Source of the DNA: Hevea brasiliensis | Taxonomy: Eukaryota; Streptophyta; Magnoliopsida; Malpighiales; Euphorbiaceae | DNA length: 64,000 nt | Assembly (NCBI RefSeq): GCF_030052815.1 | Contig: NC_079501.1 | Span: 88,640,296 to 88,704,295, forward strand | Direction of reading: 5' to 3' | Part shown: one piece after another, positions 22,894 through 35,014 of the stretch | Layout: the number at the start of each line of letters is the position of its first letter | Numbering within the stretch: position 1 is the first letter of the stretch | The notes under the pieces: model-generated | Told to the model about the DNA's origin: nothing | Database searches by the model: none | The model's input: the letters and a program-made list of their open reading frames with translations, nothing else | Program-made: the position numbers and the translations under genes

Positions 22894-25583
22894 ACTAAGC
22901 TTTATGCTTAGCGCATCGCTTTTTGACATGTGTGGGCATTGGAGATATAGAGAGAGAACCCAATAGGCCTTCGACTGAGAGATAGAGTTTTGATCTGCAT
23001 CAGTGCAGTCCGGTGTCACCTCATCCGTGCAGTGTATTTTGGTAGGAGCACTAGGCTTCATCAGATATTTTGTATTTTGGGTTAGACATTAATTTTTACC
23101 ATGTAAATTGTAAACTTATGTAAATATTATAAATTATGTAAGTTAATGAAATTGAGTATTTTTATGAATGTGAGAATTTATTTATTTATGCATGGAATGA
23201 AGAAAGATTTGAGTTCGAGATAAAGAGATGAGATTTGAGATTGAGAAAAGTTACATATATTTGAAATTATTGTTGAGATTTTTAACAGATGGAAATCGTC
23301 AAAATTATAAATAATTCAGGGAAAACTTTGTCAGTTTCTCCAGTTAATAAATTGACCCTAAACTAATAAAATAAAATAATTAATAAAATAAAATGTAATT
23401 ACTGAGAAATGAAATAAGATAAGTTTGAAGGAGCGGAAGCATGAAAAATATAAGTTTAGAATCGTGCATCATGCAAGATTCATTTTTTTTACCTAATTGA
23501 TTTCATTGTTAAACAGTATATTAAAACTCTTTTAAAATATTTTTGGATCTACATTTGCCATTTAAGATTTTAGAGTTAACAGATTAATTCATTAGAACCC
23601 TAGATGAACTCATGAACATGTACACTAACCTTTTGATGCACTATAGTTGCGTTGGGTACCTTTGGGATGAAATTAGGACATCAGATGTTGTCCCTCTAGC
23701 TTGTCCACACCAAGATCACCAATGGCAGCCCCTTGAATAGCTTCTCAACCCTTTCCAATCAATTAGGAATTCAGGTTTTTCCTTTAGAGAGATTATAAAT
23801 GTATAATGGACACTAGAAACGATTTCTAGCAATTTTAATTCAAGAGAATGTTGGCAATTCTCTTTGAATTGATGAGAGATGAAGAAGAAGAGAGGATGAG
23901 TGTCTCAAAGGTGGCAGCACAAACGAGAGAATGGCAGATAATTATTTTACTCTTTCATCCTTTCCCTTATATAGCTAGGTCACCACTTAAAACCCTTGCC
24001 ACATGTCACCTTCTGATTGGCTCTTAGTTTAATTGACCCAATCACATTGTGCCAAGTGTCAAACTTAGATTTAATCTTGACTTTAATCATCTTACATGAT
24101 TAAAAGACAACTGGAAAGCTTATGTGTAGTGCCATGTGTCACCATCTCATGGTGCTACATGTCACCCTGTGAAATGACCAAAATACCCTTATATCTAAAT
24201 TTTGAGTTTTCAATCCAAAATAATTATTTCTCTTCTTCTAATTAATTTATATTAAATATAAATTAATTAATAGAGATTAATCTCTATTAATTAATTTCTC
24301 ATAATTAAATTCATATTTAAACACTTTAAATATAAATTTAACTTATACTATACATCTAATAACCTAGATTTGGTTTCAAGCCATGCTAGGGACTTTGCAA
24401 TCTGATTGCAAACCAAACCTATTTAATTAATCAATCAAACTCTTTAACTAATTAATTAAATCATATTTAACTGGATGATTACTTGTGTATGTGTGTGACT
24501 CACTAGGCTTATCACTAATTGGCAATGAGATATGATATCAACTCTTAATATCATTAGAACTCTTTCTTACCATAAATGATTTCTCTAAATCATTTTATGC
24601 ACCTTATAGACCATGGTTAACACCTAGCATAGCATGCCATGGCCACCCAATTAGTAATAAGGTTTACCTTAAATGAACCTATAATCATATGTTACCATGC
24701 ACTAGAATCTCTCTGTTATAAAATCCCAATTCGAGCTAGAGTCATGGTTTATGTCAAACCCCATTTGCTATGAATATTATATTCTCTTTTAATTCCAGTT
24801 CTAGATTAAAAGATTGTTCTCATCAAAAACTCTTTTCTGATTAAATCTATCTGTCCTGATCAGGAACTTGAAACATCAAGAACAATTAAATGAACATAGG
24901 ATTTTATCCTTTTTACTTAGGGTAACAGATTCCATCTTGATCAACACCTGCCTCCATATATAACTAGTAGGAGCCAACACATGCCCATATACCCATACTC
25001 AGTACAAGTATGAAAGTAGTATCAAACTCAAATCACCTATATACAAGATAACTGTGCTATCTCAGGTCTAAAGATTATATGCACTGATATGATTTATGAC
25101 AATGCATTGACAAGAGTAAACTCCATGTGCTTGTCATAAATGTCACTGGTTCGACCTACTTATCATGTATAAATGCCTATCATATTTGTTATATGGCATA
25201 AGATTCACTATTCCATCTTATTTATATCTCATATAAATACCTTGGGAACAAACATAACTATAATCTTTTCTGGATAAGTCATGTCCTGTGTGAAGTATCC
25301 TCGATTGTGAACCAATTTATGATACTTTATGCTAGAAATATTGTCACTCATATTCTTAACAACTTAAGAATAGAATTTCTAACAAAATATCAATGGACCT
25401 TTTCTATTACACAAATATATTATGTAAACGGAAAAGTGAAAATGCCTTTTATTAATAAAACATGTACAAGATACATACTAAATGATATGTTCTAGGGCAT
25501 ACTACTAACAAAGTTAAGGTACTCCGGCACCAAGTGTGACATGCTTCGCTCGGCTATACTGTAAACGGGTAAGGGGTGTCACA
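22894..25583 (+). repeat. LTR fragment I (A family) interrupted by S2
   Basis: 22894-23425 and 25511-25583 match the last part of the element A LTR (ACTAAGC...GCTTAGCGCATCGC near its start; CTCGGCTATACTGTAAACGGG and GGGTGTCACA at its end). Solo LTR S2 fills the middle. The left part of I must lie beyond H, upstream of the window, so I is the outermost element of the left nest. Whether it is a solo LTR or the end of a full element cannot be seen here. Confidence 0.8.
23426..25510 (+). mobile_element. Solo LTR S2
   Basis: This 2085-base second copy of the S family starts TGAAGGAGCGGAAGC and ends CATACTACTAACA. It is flanked by a perfect target duplication aagtt (23421-23425 and 25511-25515). 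It is collinear with S1, with scattered substitutions and small indels, and has no interior sequence. The small ORF at 25307-25495 is part of the LTR end and also occurs in S1, so it is not a gene. Confidence 0.92.
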
Positions 25584-26829
25584 CACTCAGATCATACGCA
25601 CATTCTTTGAATATTTATAGTTTTAGTGCGCACCATAAGAGTAATTGGCTTGGCACACACTCACACATATATATTGGTCCATGTTTGAACTATTGTGTCC
25701 TTCCATATATACATATCCATGGTGAACCATTGTGTCCTTCTATATAAAAATGTCTATGATGAACCGTTGTGTGCTTTTGATATTTCTTTAACTAAAGTCA
25801 AAGTGTACAAGGAATTGGGTTAACCCTAATGGGTGTACCAAATTCCTTCATCTCCTACTCACACATGATGAGTTAACCCACATTTTAAATTTTGCAATAT
25901 TCATACTTCACAAGTAGAACATGTGACTAGTGCATACTTTGAGAGCTCGATTGCTATATACCTGTTAGAAAAATATATTTTCTTGATTAATGGAATATAG
26001 AGGAGATGCAGTATGCAATACCTTTAATCATTTATCACATTCAAATATCTTTCGATCTCATTCACATATCCTGAATTCATAATTATGTCTTCATCGCAAC
26101 TATAAACATAATTGGCTAGCTTATGAACACAGACTAATGTGACAATTCCAATGATCTTTCTCTTTCTTACGATACTATCAACCTTAATTTAACTTGCTTT
26201 TCTAGGAATGCTCCTCTAAACCGAATCTTTCATAGTCCTTTAGCAACACCCTAAGATAGCAAACATTAAATTTGTGCGTACAAGGTGAAGATTACTTATA
26301 ACCTTCAGGGCTTCACATAATATCAAATAAAGATTTAGCTTGTTTTGCCCTGGATGGACATTTATCGCATCGCGGTATGAATTAAGTACCACAGTATTAT
26401 CTCATTTCCCATGGAGTATATGTCTATAATTTTAATACTATGTGGATGATAGTTCAAATATTCCTAATATCTAACTTTGAGTTTATGTTTATCAGAACTC
26501 ATATCTATCGTTACGACAAATACTATTATTTAATCACTTATGATTAAATATTTTCTAATAGATGACATTAATATTATAAACATGGAGCTCTCAATATTAT
26601 CACTCTAGATAATAATTAGTTTATAATTGTCTCATCTTTATGAATCTCTTAGATAACGAAAGTGATTGCCTGTGTGAAAAAGACAATCTTTATCTGTCAG
26701 ACATACTTATCAAAACATGTTCAAAACATATAATATAATTAAAATAAAATAATTTAGGCACAAATGAAATTGACATTAATTATTTAATAATGTCATTTTT
26801 ATGAACATACTTAGGAAAATACATAAAGT
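25584..26829 (-). other. Non-coding stretch next to copia pol end
   Basis: This AT-rich sequence lies between LTR fragment I and the last recognisable copia residues. On the minus strand it directly follows the RNase H end, so it should hold the copia 3' end, possibly its LTR. I could not find a TG...CA unit, a polypurine tract or a match to the S-family LTR. An ordinary (TATATA)-rich patch lies near 25660-25760. No coding frame is supported. Confidence 0.4.
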
Positions 26830-27837
26830 AAAGTACATTAACATCTACACAAATCCAATGACTTAATATGCCTATTGCAAACATCTTTGACAATAGGTTT
26901 CTTAAAAGAGATTTGCTATAAAATCATGTGTAGATATGTATAACATGCATGTTAGCAGCTTTTTTTGCAATCATGTCTCTAACAAAAGTATATTTAATAT
27001 CAATATGCTTATAGATACCTTATTATCCTCTTAACTATTTTTCAATATTGATGTCCTAAATTGAGTTGATGACTACCAACCATCTAATCATGGTAGATAT
27101 CAAGTCTAGAACACATCATAGTATATATGAGGCTACCAAATACATTAGCATAAGAGACTTTTCCTGTTTGCTCCCTTTTGGTAAATCAACCAATTTCATT
27201 GCATTAATCCATTTGTTTTTGGCAAGGTACTTGAGGGATTTACTTATAATAACCTCTTTCTTTATCTTTGTGGAGTAACTATAAATGTTACCTTTTCAAT
27301 CTCAAAGCAACAATGAGGAATATGTGTACAACTCAATTTTCATGATTGAAATTGATAAATTGACTTATCAATGTTTATGTTATTCCCACTAGGACCAGCA
27401 ATATCATATGGATTCACTACTGGTGCTATTTCAATGTTAATAAGAACTAATTCCTCGACTAGAGAAATACTCCCATTCAAAAAAGAATCCATTTGAGGTT
27501 GTATAATGGAAATGGTCTAGTCTGCAATTTCATATAGAGATAAATCTTGACCTTTCCCTCCTTGTCTAGGATAATCATTCTCCAAGAATGTGACATCGCG
27601 TGATTCAAATTCAATTATAGTGCCATTATCTAGTTCACCAATAAAAACATATCCTTTTGACTATTTAGAATATCTAGTAAAGATATATTTCCATCCCCTT
27701 AGACCTAATTTTCCATATTTATGAGAAAGATTGTGAATAAAAGCAGCACACCCCCAAGGTTTTACAAAACTTAGGTCAGGTTTTATATTAGTCCATAATT
27801 CATATGGAGTTGTGGTAACTGACTTTGAAGGCACACT
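26830..27837 (-). pseudogene. pol: Ty1/copia pol: integrase end, RT/RNase H remnants
   Basis: On the minus strand the open part 27843-27661 gives the copia integrase end (TTPYELWTNIKPDLSFVKPWGCAAF...KLGLRGWKYIFTRYS). Beyond a stop come KGYVFIGELD and ESRDVTFLEN. RT itself is almost entirely missing. The RNase H end is seen as decayed codons (SYANVFGSLIYTMMCSRLDI near 27150, and HIDIKYTFVRDMIAKKA near 26960). The gene is cut at 27837 by solo LTR C and resumes at 49379. Order PR-IN-RT-RH shows Ty1/copia, not Ty3. Confidence 0.82.
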
Positions 27838-28213
27838 TGTCACACCTTACCCCTCTGTAAGGCATAACATGATCCCGTAGAATACCTAATAAACTACCGA
27901 ACTTCACCTACCAATAACTCATTAAGTACCATACAAGGGATTTTAAAAACCATTTTCTTACTTTTTGGGAGTGGTGAGCATTTTCTTACATTTAATAGAA
28001 GTTTAAAAGCTAGTTAAAATTTTTGTCCATTTTTATTTGTCCGTAAATTTTAGAAAAATTTCGGCAGTGTGCCGTCTATATTTGGGAAAAACAGTTCTTC
28101 AAAAACCTGTAAAAACACTTCGTATAATTCTTTTCATCAAAATCCATCACTACCACAACACAATCAGCACAATTTTTCCCAAAACTCCAAAATTCAAAAT
28201 AATTCTCACATCG
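27838..28213 (-). mobile_element. Solo LTR C (B family), part 1 of 3
   Basis: It starts TGTCACACCTTACCCC directly after target duplication acact (27833-27837); the partner acact is at 49379-49383. It matches the start of the element B LTR. C is broken here by element D and continues at 38867-41812 and 49216-49378. The three parts sum to 3485 bases, against 3512 for the B LTR, so C is a complete solo LTR. Confidence 0.92.
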
Positions 28214-31200
28214 TGTCACACCCTACTCCTCGTAAGATGTAACATGCTCCCGTAGTACATCTAATGAGGACCGTACTTCGCCTACCGATAACCCATTAAA
28301 TATACTACAAGGGATTTTGAAACAATGTTCATTCATTTTTAAATTGGTGGGTAAAATTTTCTCAGATATTAAAAACCTTTATTTAAAGTCCAAACATAAA
28401 TCAAATTTTTAGATATTTAAAATCTCTGTAATTTTTACAAAAATTTCGGCAGAGTGCCGTCTGTATTTTGAGAAAACAGTTCTTGAAAACCTGAAAATAA
28501 AAGCACTCCCAATATATTTCTCAACAACTTCTTCAAATTCACAATCATCCCAATTAATTTCAACACATTTATTAACTTCCAAAAATTCAATCCCATATTC
28601 AACAATCATCAAAATACCAATATTTAAACTCATTTCACAAATTAGCATAAGCAACTCAATACACAGTTTAAATTAAATCAAATATGGAAACATCTCATTA
28701 AAGTAACAAAATTAATATTTACATTCATGGGAGCATTAAAAAATTAGTAGTGCAAAACTTTATAAGTACATAAAATCTCAAGATAATTTTACAATAATTT
28801 GTATTTGATTATAGTCCAAAAATATATTACAAAAGAGTTGGTATAATTACTCAAATGAAATTACATACATATAATTACAGAATTACATCAAAATCTAATA
28901 TACAAGGGTATACCTATGATATACCCGAAGGTAGTCTCACTATGTCTTTTCAGTAATCCTGCTCAGCTGCTTTATATTTCCTTTCACCTGTGACAGCATA
29001 CAAAGCTATCGCTGAGTGGTGAACTCAGTGATGCACAAACTAATAATTTAAAACTTAATACAAATTATGCTTGACAATTCATAACAAATAGAATTTTAAA
29101 ATTTCTAAATTCTTCAAAATCCATGACCTTCAGAAATCAACATTTTCATTCATGCAAATTATTCATTTGAATAACATTTTGATCAAATAGTAACTATTTA
29201 TTTACATTTCTTTTAAATTCCGAAATAATACAAAAATTTTTGAATCACTAACAAATTATTTTTTTCAATCACAATTTATCAAATTATGCATAATTTAAAG
29301 GGCATTGCCAACAATTCACACAGTTTATCTCATGGCCCAAAATTCAAATAGATACCGTGTTGTACACCACGACATTTCACATTCTCCCAATAACAGAGGC
29401 TAAAAGGGAGAAACAAAGACTAGCTAGTATATATGAGTACTCATTCAAATTCTTCTCCAACTGGCAAGCCAGAGAGGAAGTAACTCACCCCATCTAGTGG
29501 AGGAGATATCTCACTAGACAAGCTAATGAGAATTCACAACAAATTTTGCCATGTCAACTGTGGTTTCAAATCATATTCAAAACAATTTCTAATCACAAAG
29601 TGTTTACAAATCAACATATTTAATCATCATAAATTCATACTCAAGGTTGGCAATACATCAAACTTAAAATTTACAATCCTCAAAACCATGCAATAAATCC
29701 TTATATGCATAAGAAAATTTACATTTAATTTTTACAAATTCATTCAACAAATTAAAATCCTCAATACAAAAAAATTATAAATCATAAAATAACTTGATCA
29801 AATCAATTTAGGAATGAAAAGTAACAAAATAGTTAGTTGTGCACAAACCTTAAGCGAGTCACCTCTCGGCCTTGACTCGATTCCTCGGGTTCTTTTACGG
29901 TGTTCTTTTCCACTGAAACACACAGTTTCATAGTGTTTCAGTATCATAACTTAGCATAAATCCAAAAATAAATTTACATTCACTACACTATTCAAGTCAA
30001 TTTGTTGACTTTCTAAGGCTTAATAGGTTTGGGAATTCCAACTTCACCCACATACCACATTTTGGCCACTAAATTTGTTGGTTTTGGTTGTTTACTCAAA
30101 TTTTAAGTCTTTTAGGCAAATTTGATAATTTTCAGTTTTGGTGTCTAAGATTGCACTGTTCCATTGGTCATTTTACTGTTGGAATTTGGCAAAAATTTCT
30201 TCATAGAAAATGTTCCCTATTATCTTAAGTTTATTCACCTTTTTGAATCACTCTAATTGGAGTTTTGTAGCTCAAGTTATAGCCATTTGAACCATGGCTG
30301 CCGGAATGGACTTAACCTAGATTTTCTGGGCAATTTTGGTTCTGGAAGTTTTAGGTCACCAACTTTGGGTGGCTAAATAACTTGGTTAATGGCATAATTT
30401 GGGTTTGTGTTCTACATGAAAGTTTTAGGTCTATATCTCATCTGTCCACTGGTAAAATTTCAGGTCATTTAGACCTTTGTAGCTCAAGTTATGGCCAAAT
30501 AAACGAACACTGTTCATTTAGTCAGTTTATACAGGGCAGACTGTGATTTTCCAAGTTTGGTCAATTTGTTCACTAGGTTTTGGTCACTTTTTGGGCATGC
30601 TTCCTAAATGAAAATTGTGTCTTTTAGTGTCTATTTTCATTCCCAATTGGTCTCATACCAATTGGACTTGTAAATTTTCATTTTTGGTCCCTCAAAGGGA
30701 CCTTGCAGCGTGACCACATTGAATCCAAACTTGGCCTTAACTCCAACCATTCCAACACACTTCATTTGGTCACAATTGACCATTTCTCACTTCATACTAG
30801 GTTAAAGATATCATTTACCAATTTCTCACATTTTTGGTCTCTAAACCCTAATGTCCAAAACCCTAATTCACAAACTCTTGCATTTAACTATTTAAGCCTT
30901 TAATCATAATTACTTAACTAATTGGGGTTCATATACCCATTCAAATCAATCAAACCATGCAATAATACATCCAAACACATGCTGGCCAAAATTTCAGTTT
31001 GTTCCTTCAACAAGTTTTTCTTTTATTTAAAGTTTATTTAAAAGTTCAATAAGTTAAAAATGTACAAATCAAACTAAAATTATCAAGTTTGCTTACTAAC
31101 CTTTCTTAGAATTTCAAATCCTCCAAATCTCTATCTTTGTTCTTCTTTCCTCTTTCAATCTTCTTCTTAGGTTGAGATAAGAAGCCCTAATGAGGTTTTT

Positions 31201-31989
31201 ATGGAAGCTATTACAATTTAGTGAAGAAATTTAAGCTTGAGTGCAAGCTTTAATGGAGGACATCCATGGAGAGGTGAGGGAGAGAGTGAGGGCGGCAAGG
31301 GATGAGGAAGAAGAAGACTTTGTTTTTTTTTTTCTTTTCTTTTCCTTTCTTTTTTATGTCTTAGGAAGACCAAAATATCTAATTAATTGAATTTATTAAT
31401 TATACTATTTATGGCATCATGCATGATGTCATGCATGATGTCATCTCCCTTCAATTTTTCATTTTCCTCTTTTTTTTTTCTATTAGTTCTTTAATTTAAT
31501 TCCTGACTCCGTAATTTTCTTTTCTCCGATTTTATTTGACAGTTAGGTCAGGAGTCAGCTCTTGGCGTCAATTGACCAAATTGCCCCTCGCACGTTTATC
31601 CTGGTTTGCAAATAATTCAATATTTCTTCTGGCTCCCTAACCTAATTATTTGACTAACTTAACAATTCTTTTTTGTGATTTTCTCTTTTCCAATGTGTTC
31701 ATAAGTGTCCTAAGGATCGCGGCGTCACATTTTACAGTTCAAAATTTGACTTCAAATCGATTTCGCAGTCATTCCCGAGAAGGTCACCCATCGTTGTGAC
31801 TCTCGACTCGTTTAACTTCTTATGTTCTATTTTTTTTATTTATACTCAACTAATTGGCAATTACTAATTATTTGTGTTTATAGGTTATCTAATTATCTTA
31901 AGTGTGGTTCTAATCCCCTTAATTGTCCAGACCGATTCCAGTCACCGAAACAGTGAAATATACCAGGCTATACAAATAGGGGTGTTACA
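28214..31989 (-). repeat. Element D 3' LTR (3776 bp)
   Basis: It runs from TGTCACACCCTACTCC to GGGTGTTACA. About 17 differences in the first ~530 bases against the right LTR. It lacks about 70 bases present at 36785-36850 of the other LTR; the lost segment is bounded by ATTCACT repeats (joint near 29975). It carries the cassette (about 31774-31822), a two-unit TGATGTCATGCA array (31414-31444) and a donor-like GAAAG|GTTAGTAA at 31100. Confidence 0.92.
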
Positions 31990-32310
31990 ATTCTCCCCCC
32001 CTTAAAACAATTTTGTCCTCAAAATTTTACCTGGTATCAATCTCTGAACAGTTGTGGGTGCTGTCTCCTCATGTCCTATTCACGCTCTTAAGTAGCTTCC
32101 TGGCTTGAATGATGGTTCCTTAGCACTTTAACCAATACTACTTACTCATCGATTGCTCACCTCGTGTGCCAAGTTTCTTATGAGCTTCTGTCATAAGTTA
32201 GATTCAAATTCATTTCAATTTTAGAGGTAAGCAAATTTGTGTGCTAGTGGATCCACTCTTTCTAGGACCTCGTATGATCCTTATGGGTGAGAACTTAGTT
32301 TTACTCTTTT
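31990..32310 (-). pseudogene. Element D polypurine tract and integrase C-terminal remnant
   Basis: At 31990-32005 the plus strand reads ATTCTCCCCCCC, a polypurine tract on the minus strand. Next to it, 32030-32310 still aligns to the B integrase tail at DNA level (for example GGTATCAATCTCTGAAC and CTTTCTAGGACCTCGTATG). No reading frame survives. It is a strongly decayed GPY/F and chromodomain-like region. Confidence 0.7.
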
Positions 32311-33289
32311 CTTATTAAATCTCTTGATCATTTGATGCAACCTTTAGTTTAGTTTAGAATATTTTAGTCTTTTCTTGTTATTGTTTTAGCAATTATTTTC
32401 CTTTGTAGTCTTTTTTTTTTTTTTTTTTTATGACCTTGTTGGTCATATATGAACTGCTTATCTCTTTCTTGGCCATAGGTCCATTAACCATTATCTTACC
32501 ATCTCCATTTATGACCAAGGCCTATGTGACATTTTACACTATCTTGTTTGCTTTTGTTTAACTTACTTCCTTCTTGATAATATAGTTCGGGATATCGTTA
32601 CGCGTCTTAAGTAGGTTGTTTGCCCTGATGACAATTCCTCATTTAGTGTTTTTCTCATTTCTTACTGTTCTATTTGTTCCTTCTTTCATTCCATTACTTA
32701 ACTTTAATTATTTTATTTCTTAATCTAATCTTTTTTCTTAACTTGACTGTCGAGTCATGATTTAGCACCTCTTATCATCCCTAATAAATCCACTATACTT
32801 CAATATTACTTTGATTTGGTTAGAGGACCATTCTAGTCAACACTTTAACTAATATTCATAATGTTTCTTTATTACATTCGCACTAACTATTCTAATTTTT
32901 ACTTCTATATTTTCTTTTACCTACCGATATTCTATAGCTTATTTTCCGCTGGTTTGCGATCACTACCCCTTTTTTTTAAACCATAAACAATTCTTTAATC
33001 TTAAGAAGGGAGTCTACCAAACTCTCCTATTTCCCATGCTATTCAAAAGTTTCATTTTAATTCTAACTAATCCTTATAATCCGCACAATAAAATTATGCT
33101 ACTCCTAAAGAATACCTGAGCAACTAGTTCCTATCGAATTACTGTTATCAGTAGAACATCATTTCTTAACTGTTTTATAAGTTATAATTGTCATCCATAG
33201 TATTCTGTCTCTTCTAGGGGAACAAAATTATATTTTGTGTCTTACTGCTACACAAATAGAATACTGTTCCTTATTAAGCTTTGAGCAAA
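32311..33289 (-). other. Element D non-coding interior, unassigned
   Basis: This AT-rich part includes a homopolymer T run at about 32410-32430. No frame or motif is recognised on either strand. By position it replaces the RT, RNase H and integrase core. It may be decayed pol or unrelated filler; I cannot tell from the sequence. Confidence 0.4.
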
Positions 33290-33690
33290 AGTTCCATTGC
33301 AATATCAAAACAACTATAAACCCCATATCGGAGACTGGATGACTTAGTCCTATAGGTGTTATTTTTAAATTTAAATCTCTAGTCCCATAACAATTCCTGA
33401 TGTACTGTAATTCATACTAGGGTAACGGAGTCGTTAACTCTCACTACCTGGCACCATGATCTTTTGATATTCTAATTATAGAGTTATAAATCCCGAATTA
33501 GGATTTTCAAACTCAGTTCTAGTAATAAAACTCTATTCTAGTATATTTGTACCAGAGCGAAAGTCATTTATAACTATTCTTATCCTTATGTACTATTGGG
33601 TAGTACGTAGCTCTACACAATAAATCTCAAGTCAGTACTGTAATCTGCAGATTACAGCACAAACATCAAGAATATTGCATAGTTACTATA
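33290..33690 (-). repeat. Conserved non-coding interior block, copy in D
   Basis: On the minus strand this ~400-base block aligns to 59302-59700 of element E2. Shared text includes AATCTGCAGATTA versus AGCTGCAGATTA, CTATCAAAAGA-like and GACTCGGTTAC/GACTCCGTTAC. It contains many stops in all frames and no known domain. In D it lies between the protease remnant and the integrase tail; in E2 between the gag start and integrase. It is in the same orientation relative to each element. Confidence 0.65.
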
Positions 33691-33993
33691 ATACATCCCA
33701 ATAGATCAAACCTCCCTATGTCTTATTTCTTTCAAATCCACTAATATTTTAAACTTATTTTGATTATGGTAATTACTGACATCTATCAACAGTAGTACCT
33801 TTACTTCCAACTAGGGCAGATATATTGCTATAACTTACTTTTTGGTCCTCTTGCATTACCTAATTAGGCTTACTAATTAACTTTATAATTTATTGTAGTC
33901 TAGGAGATGTCTCTCACTAGAAACTTTTCCAAAATTAATTCCACTCACGCTAATTATCATAATCTTTATCCTAAAAGACTAATTACTAACACA

Positions 33994-34480
33994 TTAAAAT
34001 TTATCTCCATGCAAGGGAATAGCAGTAGAACATATAATTTTAGCATTAGCATATAAACAAGTAGAGCCGGAATCAAATAGTACATAATTATTTCTTTCAC
34101 AAGTTAAGAACATACCGGCAACTACATCTGAAGTCTCTGCTTCTTCCCCTCGATGCATGGCGTTCCCTCTTTCTAATGTATTCCTCTGCTCGGGTTGGTC
34201 CATTGTGCGAGGATTACTCGAAGTGTTGTCTCTACTTGTACCTCTGCCCCTACTAACTATTAATAAGCCTCTAAAATCAGAATCTTGAACTGATTTCTCT
34301 GGTGTAGTATGTGGCATAAATCGACGTGCACTAGTATAATTTAGGGCGAAATGTCCAATTCCACCATAATTGAAGCAGGCTCCAGTGACCCTATGGCAAA
34401 TACCCTCATGAAATTTTCCACAAATGTCACATAGACGGATAAGGTAGGAACTTTTGGTTCTTTGATGAATGGTTCTTGAT
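33994..34480 (-). pseudogene. Element D Gag zinc knuckle and protease start
   Basis: The minus-strand frame 34317-33994 has an Arg/Gly-rich linker (VSRGRGTSRDN), [13 protein letters not shown] and the protease box YVLFDSGSTCLYA with an intact D-S-G. Similarity to element B continues a few codons past the ORF end (GTGTTAGTAATTAGT) and then fades. Just upstream (34340-34450) a decayed zinc knuckle reads CFNYGGIGHF, sharing B's Cys-to-Tyr change. It would have processed Gag-Pol. Confidence 0.8.
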
Positions 34481-34559
34481 TGCTTTCACCCCGAAGATCG
34501 GCCTATGTCATACTTAGGAGCTCGGGTCCCTCAAAATCTTTTCTCTTTCCCAAATTACT

Positions 34560-34822
34560 ACTCGAACTTTGACTGATGGGTTTCCCACTTTTCTCTTGTT
34601 CATGCTACTGTTGAGGGGGTTGGGTTTGTACTTGGGCCTGGGCTGACAGATTATCAGCCATTTGCTGAAAGAACATGGCCATCTGCTGGGCCGTTTGTGC
34701 AGTAATTTGTATAGGAGGAACTAGTGCAGTTGGACCTCCAACGCTCTGTGAAACTGGGGCCTCCCCTTGTACATTAGCTGTATCAGACTACTCTACCGTT
34801 TTATCCCCCTGGTCCATATCTA
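34560..34822 (-). pseudogene. gag: Element D gag N-terminal remnant
   Basis: On the minus strand this aligns to the B gag start (ATGGACCAGGGGG, a Gln/Met-rich run and an Ala-rich stretch around 34620-34800). The capsid part is missing: the remnant jumps almost directly to the basic linker and knuckle. The plus-strand ORFs at 34675-35036 are shadows. Confidence 0.7.
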
Positions 34823-34994
34823 TTCACATGATTTTTTTTTTCTATTTCTTGTACACCCAATACAAGGAGATTTCTCCTCGTTAGTTCATATTTATGATGT
34901 AAATGTATTGTATGTAACAAATATAGACTTTGAGCAGTTGTACTTAACAAGGAAAGACACAAATTCTCAAGTTAAAACATACTTCAAAAATTTT

Positions 34995-35006
34995 GCTCTG
35001 ATACCA
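34995..35006 (-). other. Element D primer-binding site (tRNA-iMet)
   Basis: GCTCTGATACCA (minus strand TGGTATCAGAGC) lies eight bases inside the right LTR. It is unmutated, so D could still be primed in trans. Confidence 0.93.
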
Positions 35007-35014
35007 CTAAAACA

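Noticed and set aside
22601..22966. 121-aa ORF with hydrophobic stretches
   Set aside because: It crosses the end of LTR H into LTR fragment I and has no homologous frame in the related LTR F; it is a chance ORF.
25660..25760. Repeated TTGTGTCCTTC/TATATA text as a tandem repeat array
   Set aside because: Only two or three imperfect copies are present, too few to call an array.
32410..32430. Poly-T run as a retrogene poly(A) tail
   Set aside because: It is inside the D interior, with no adjacent gene-like sequence or target duplication.
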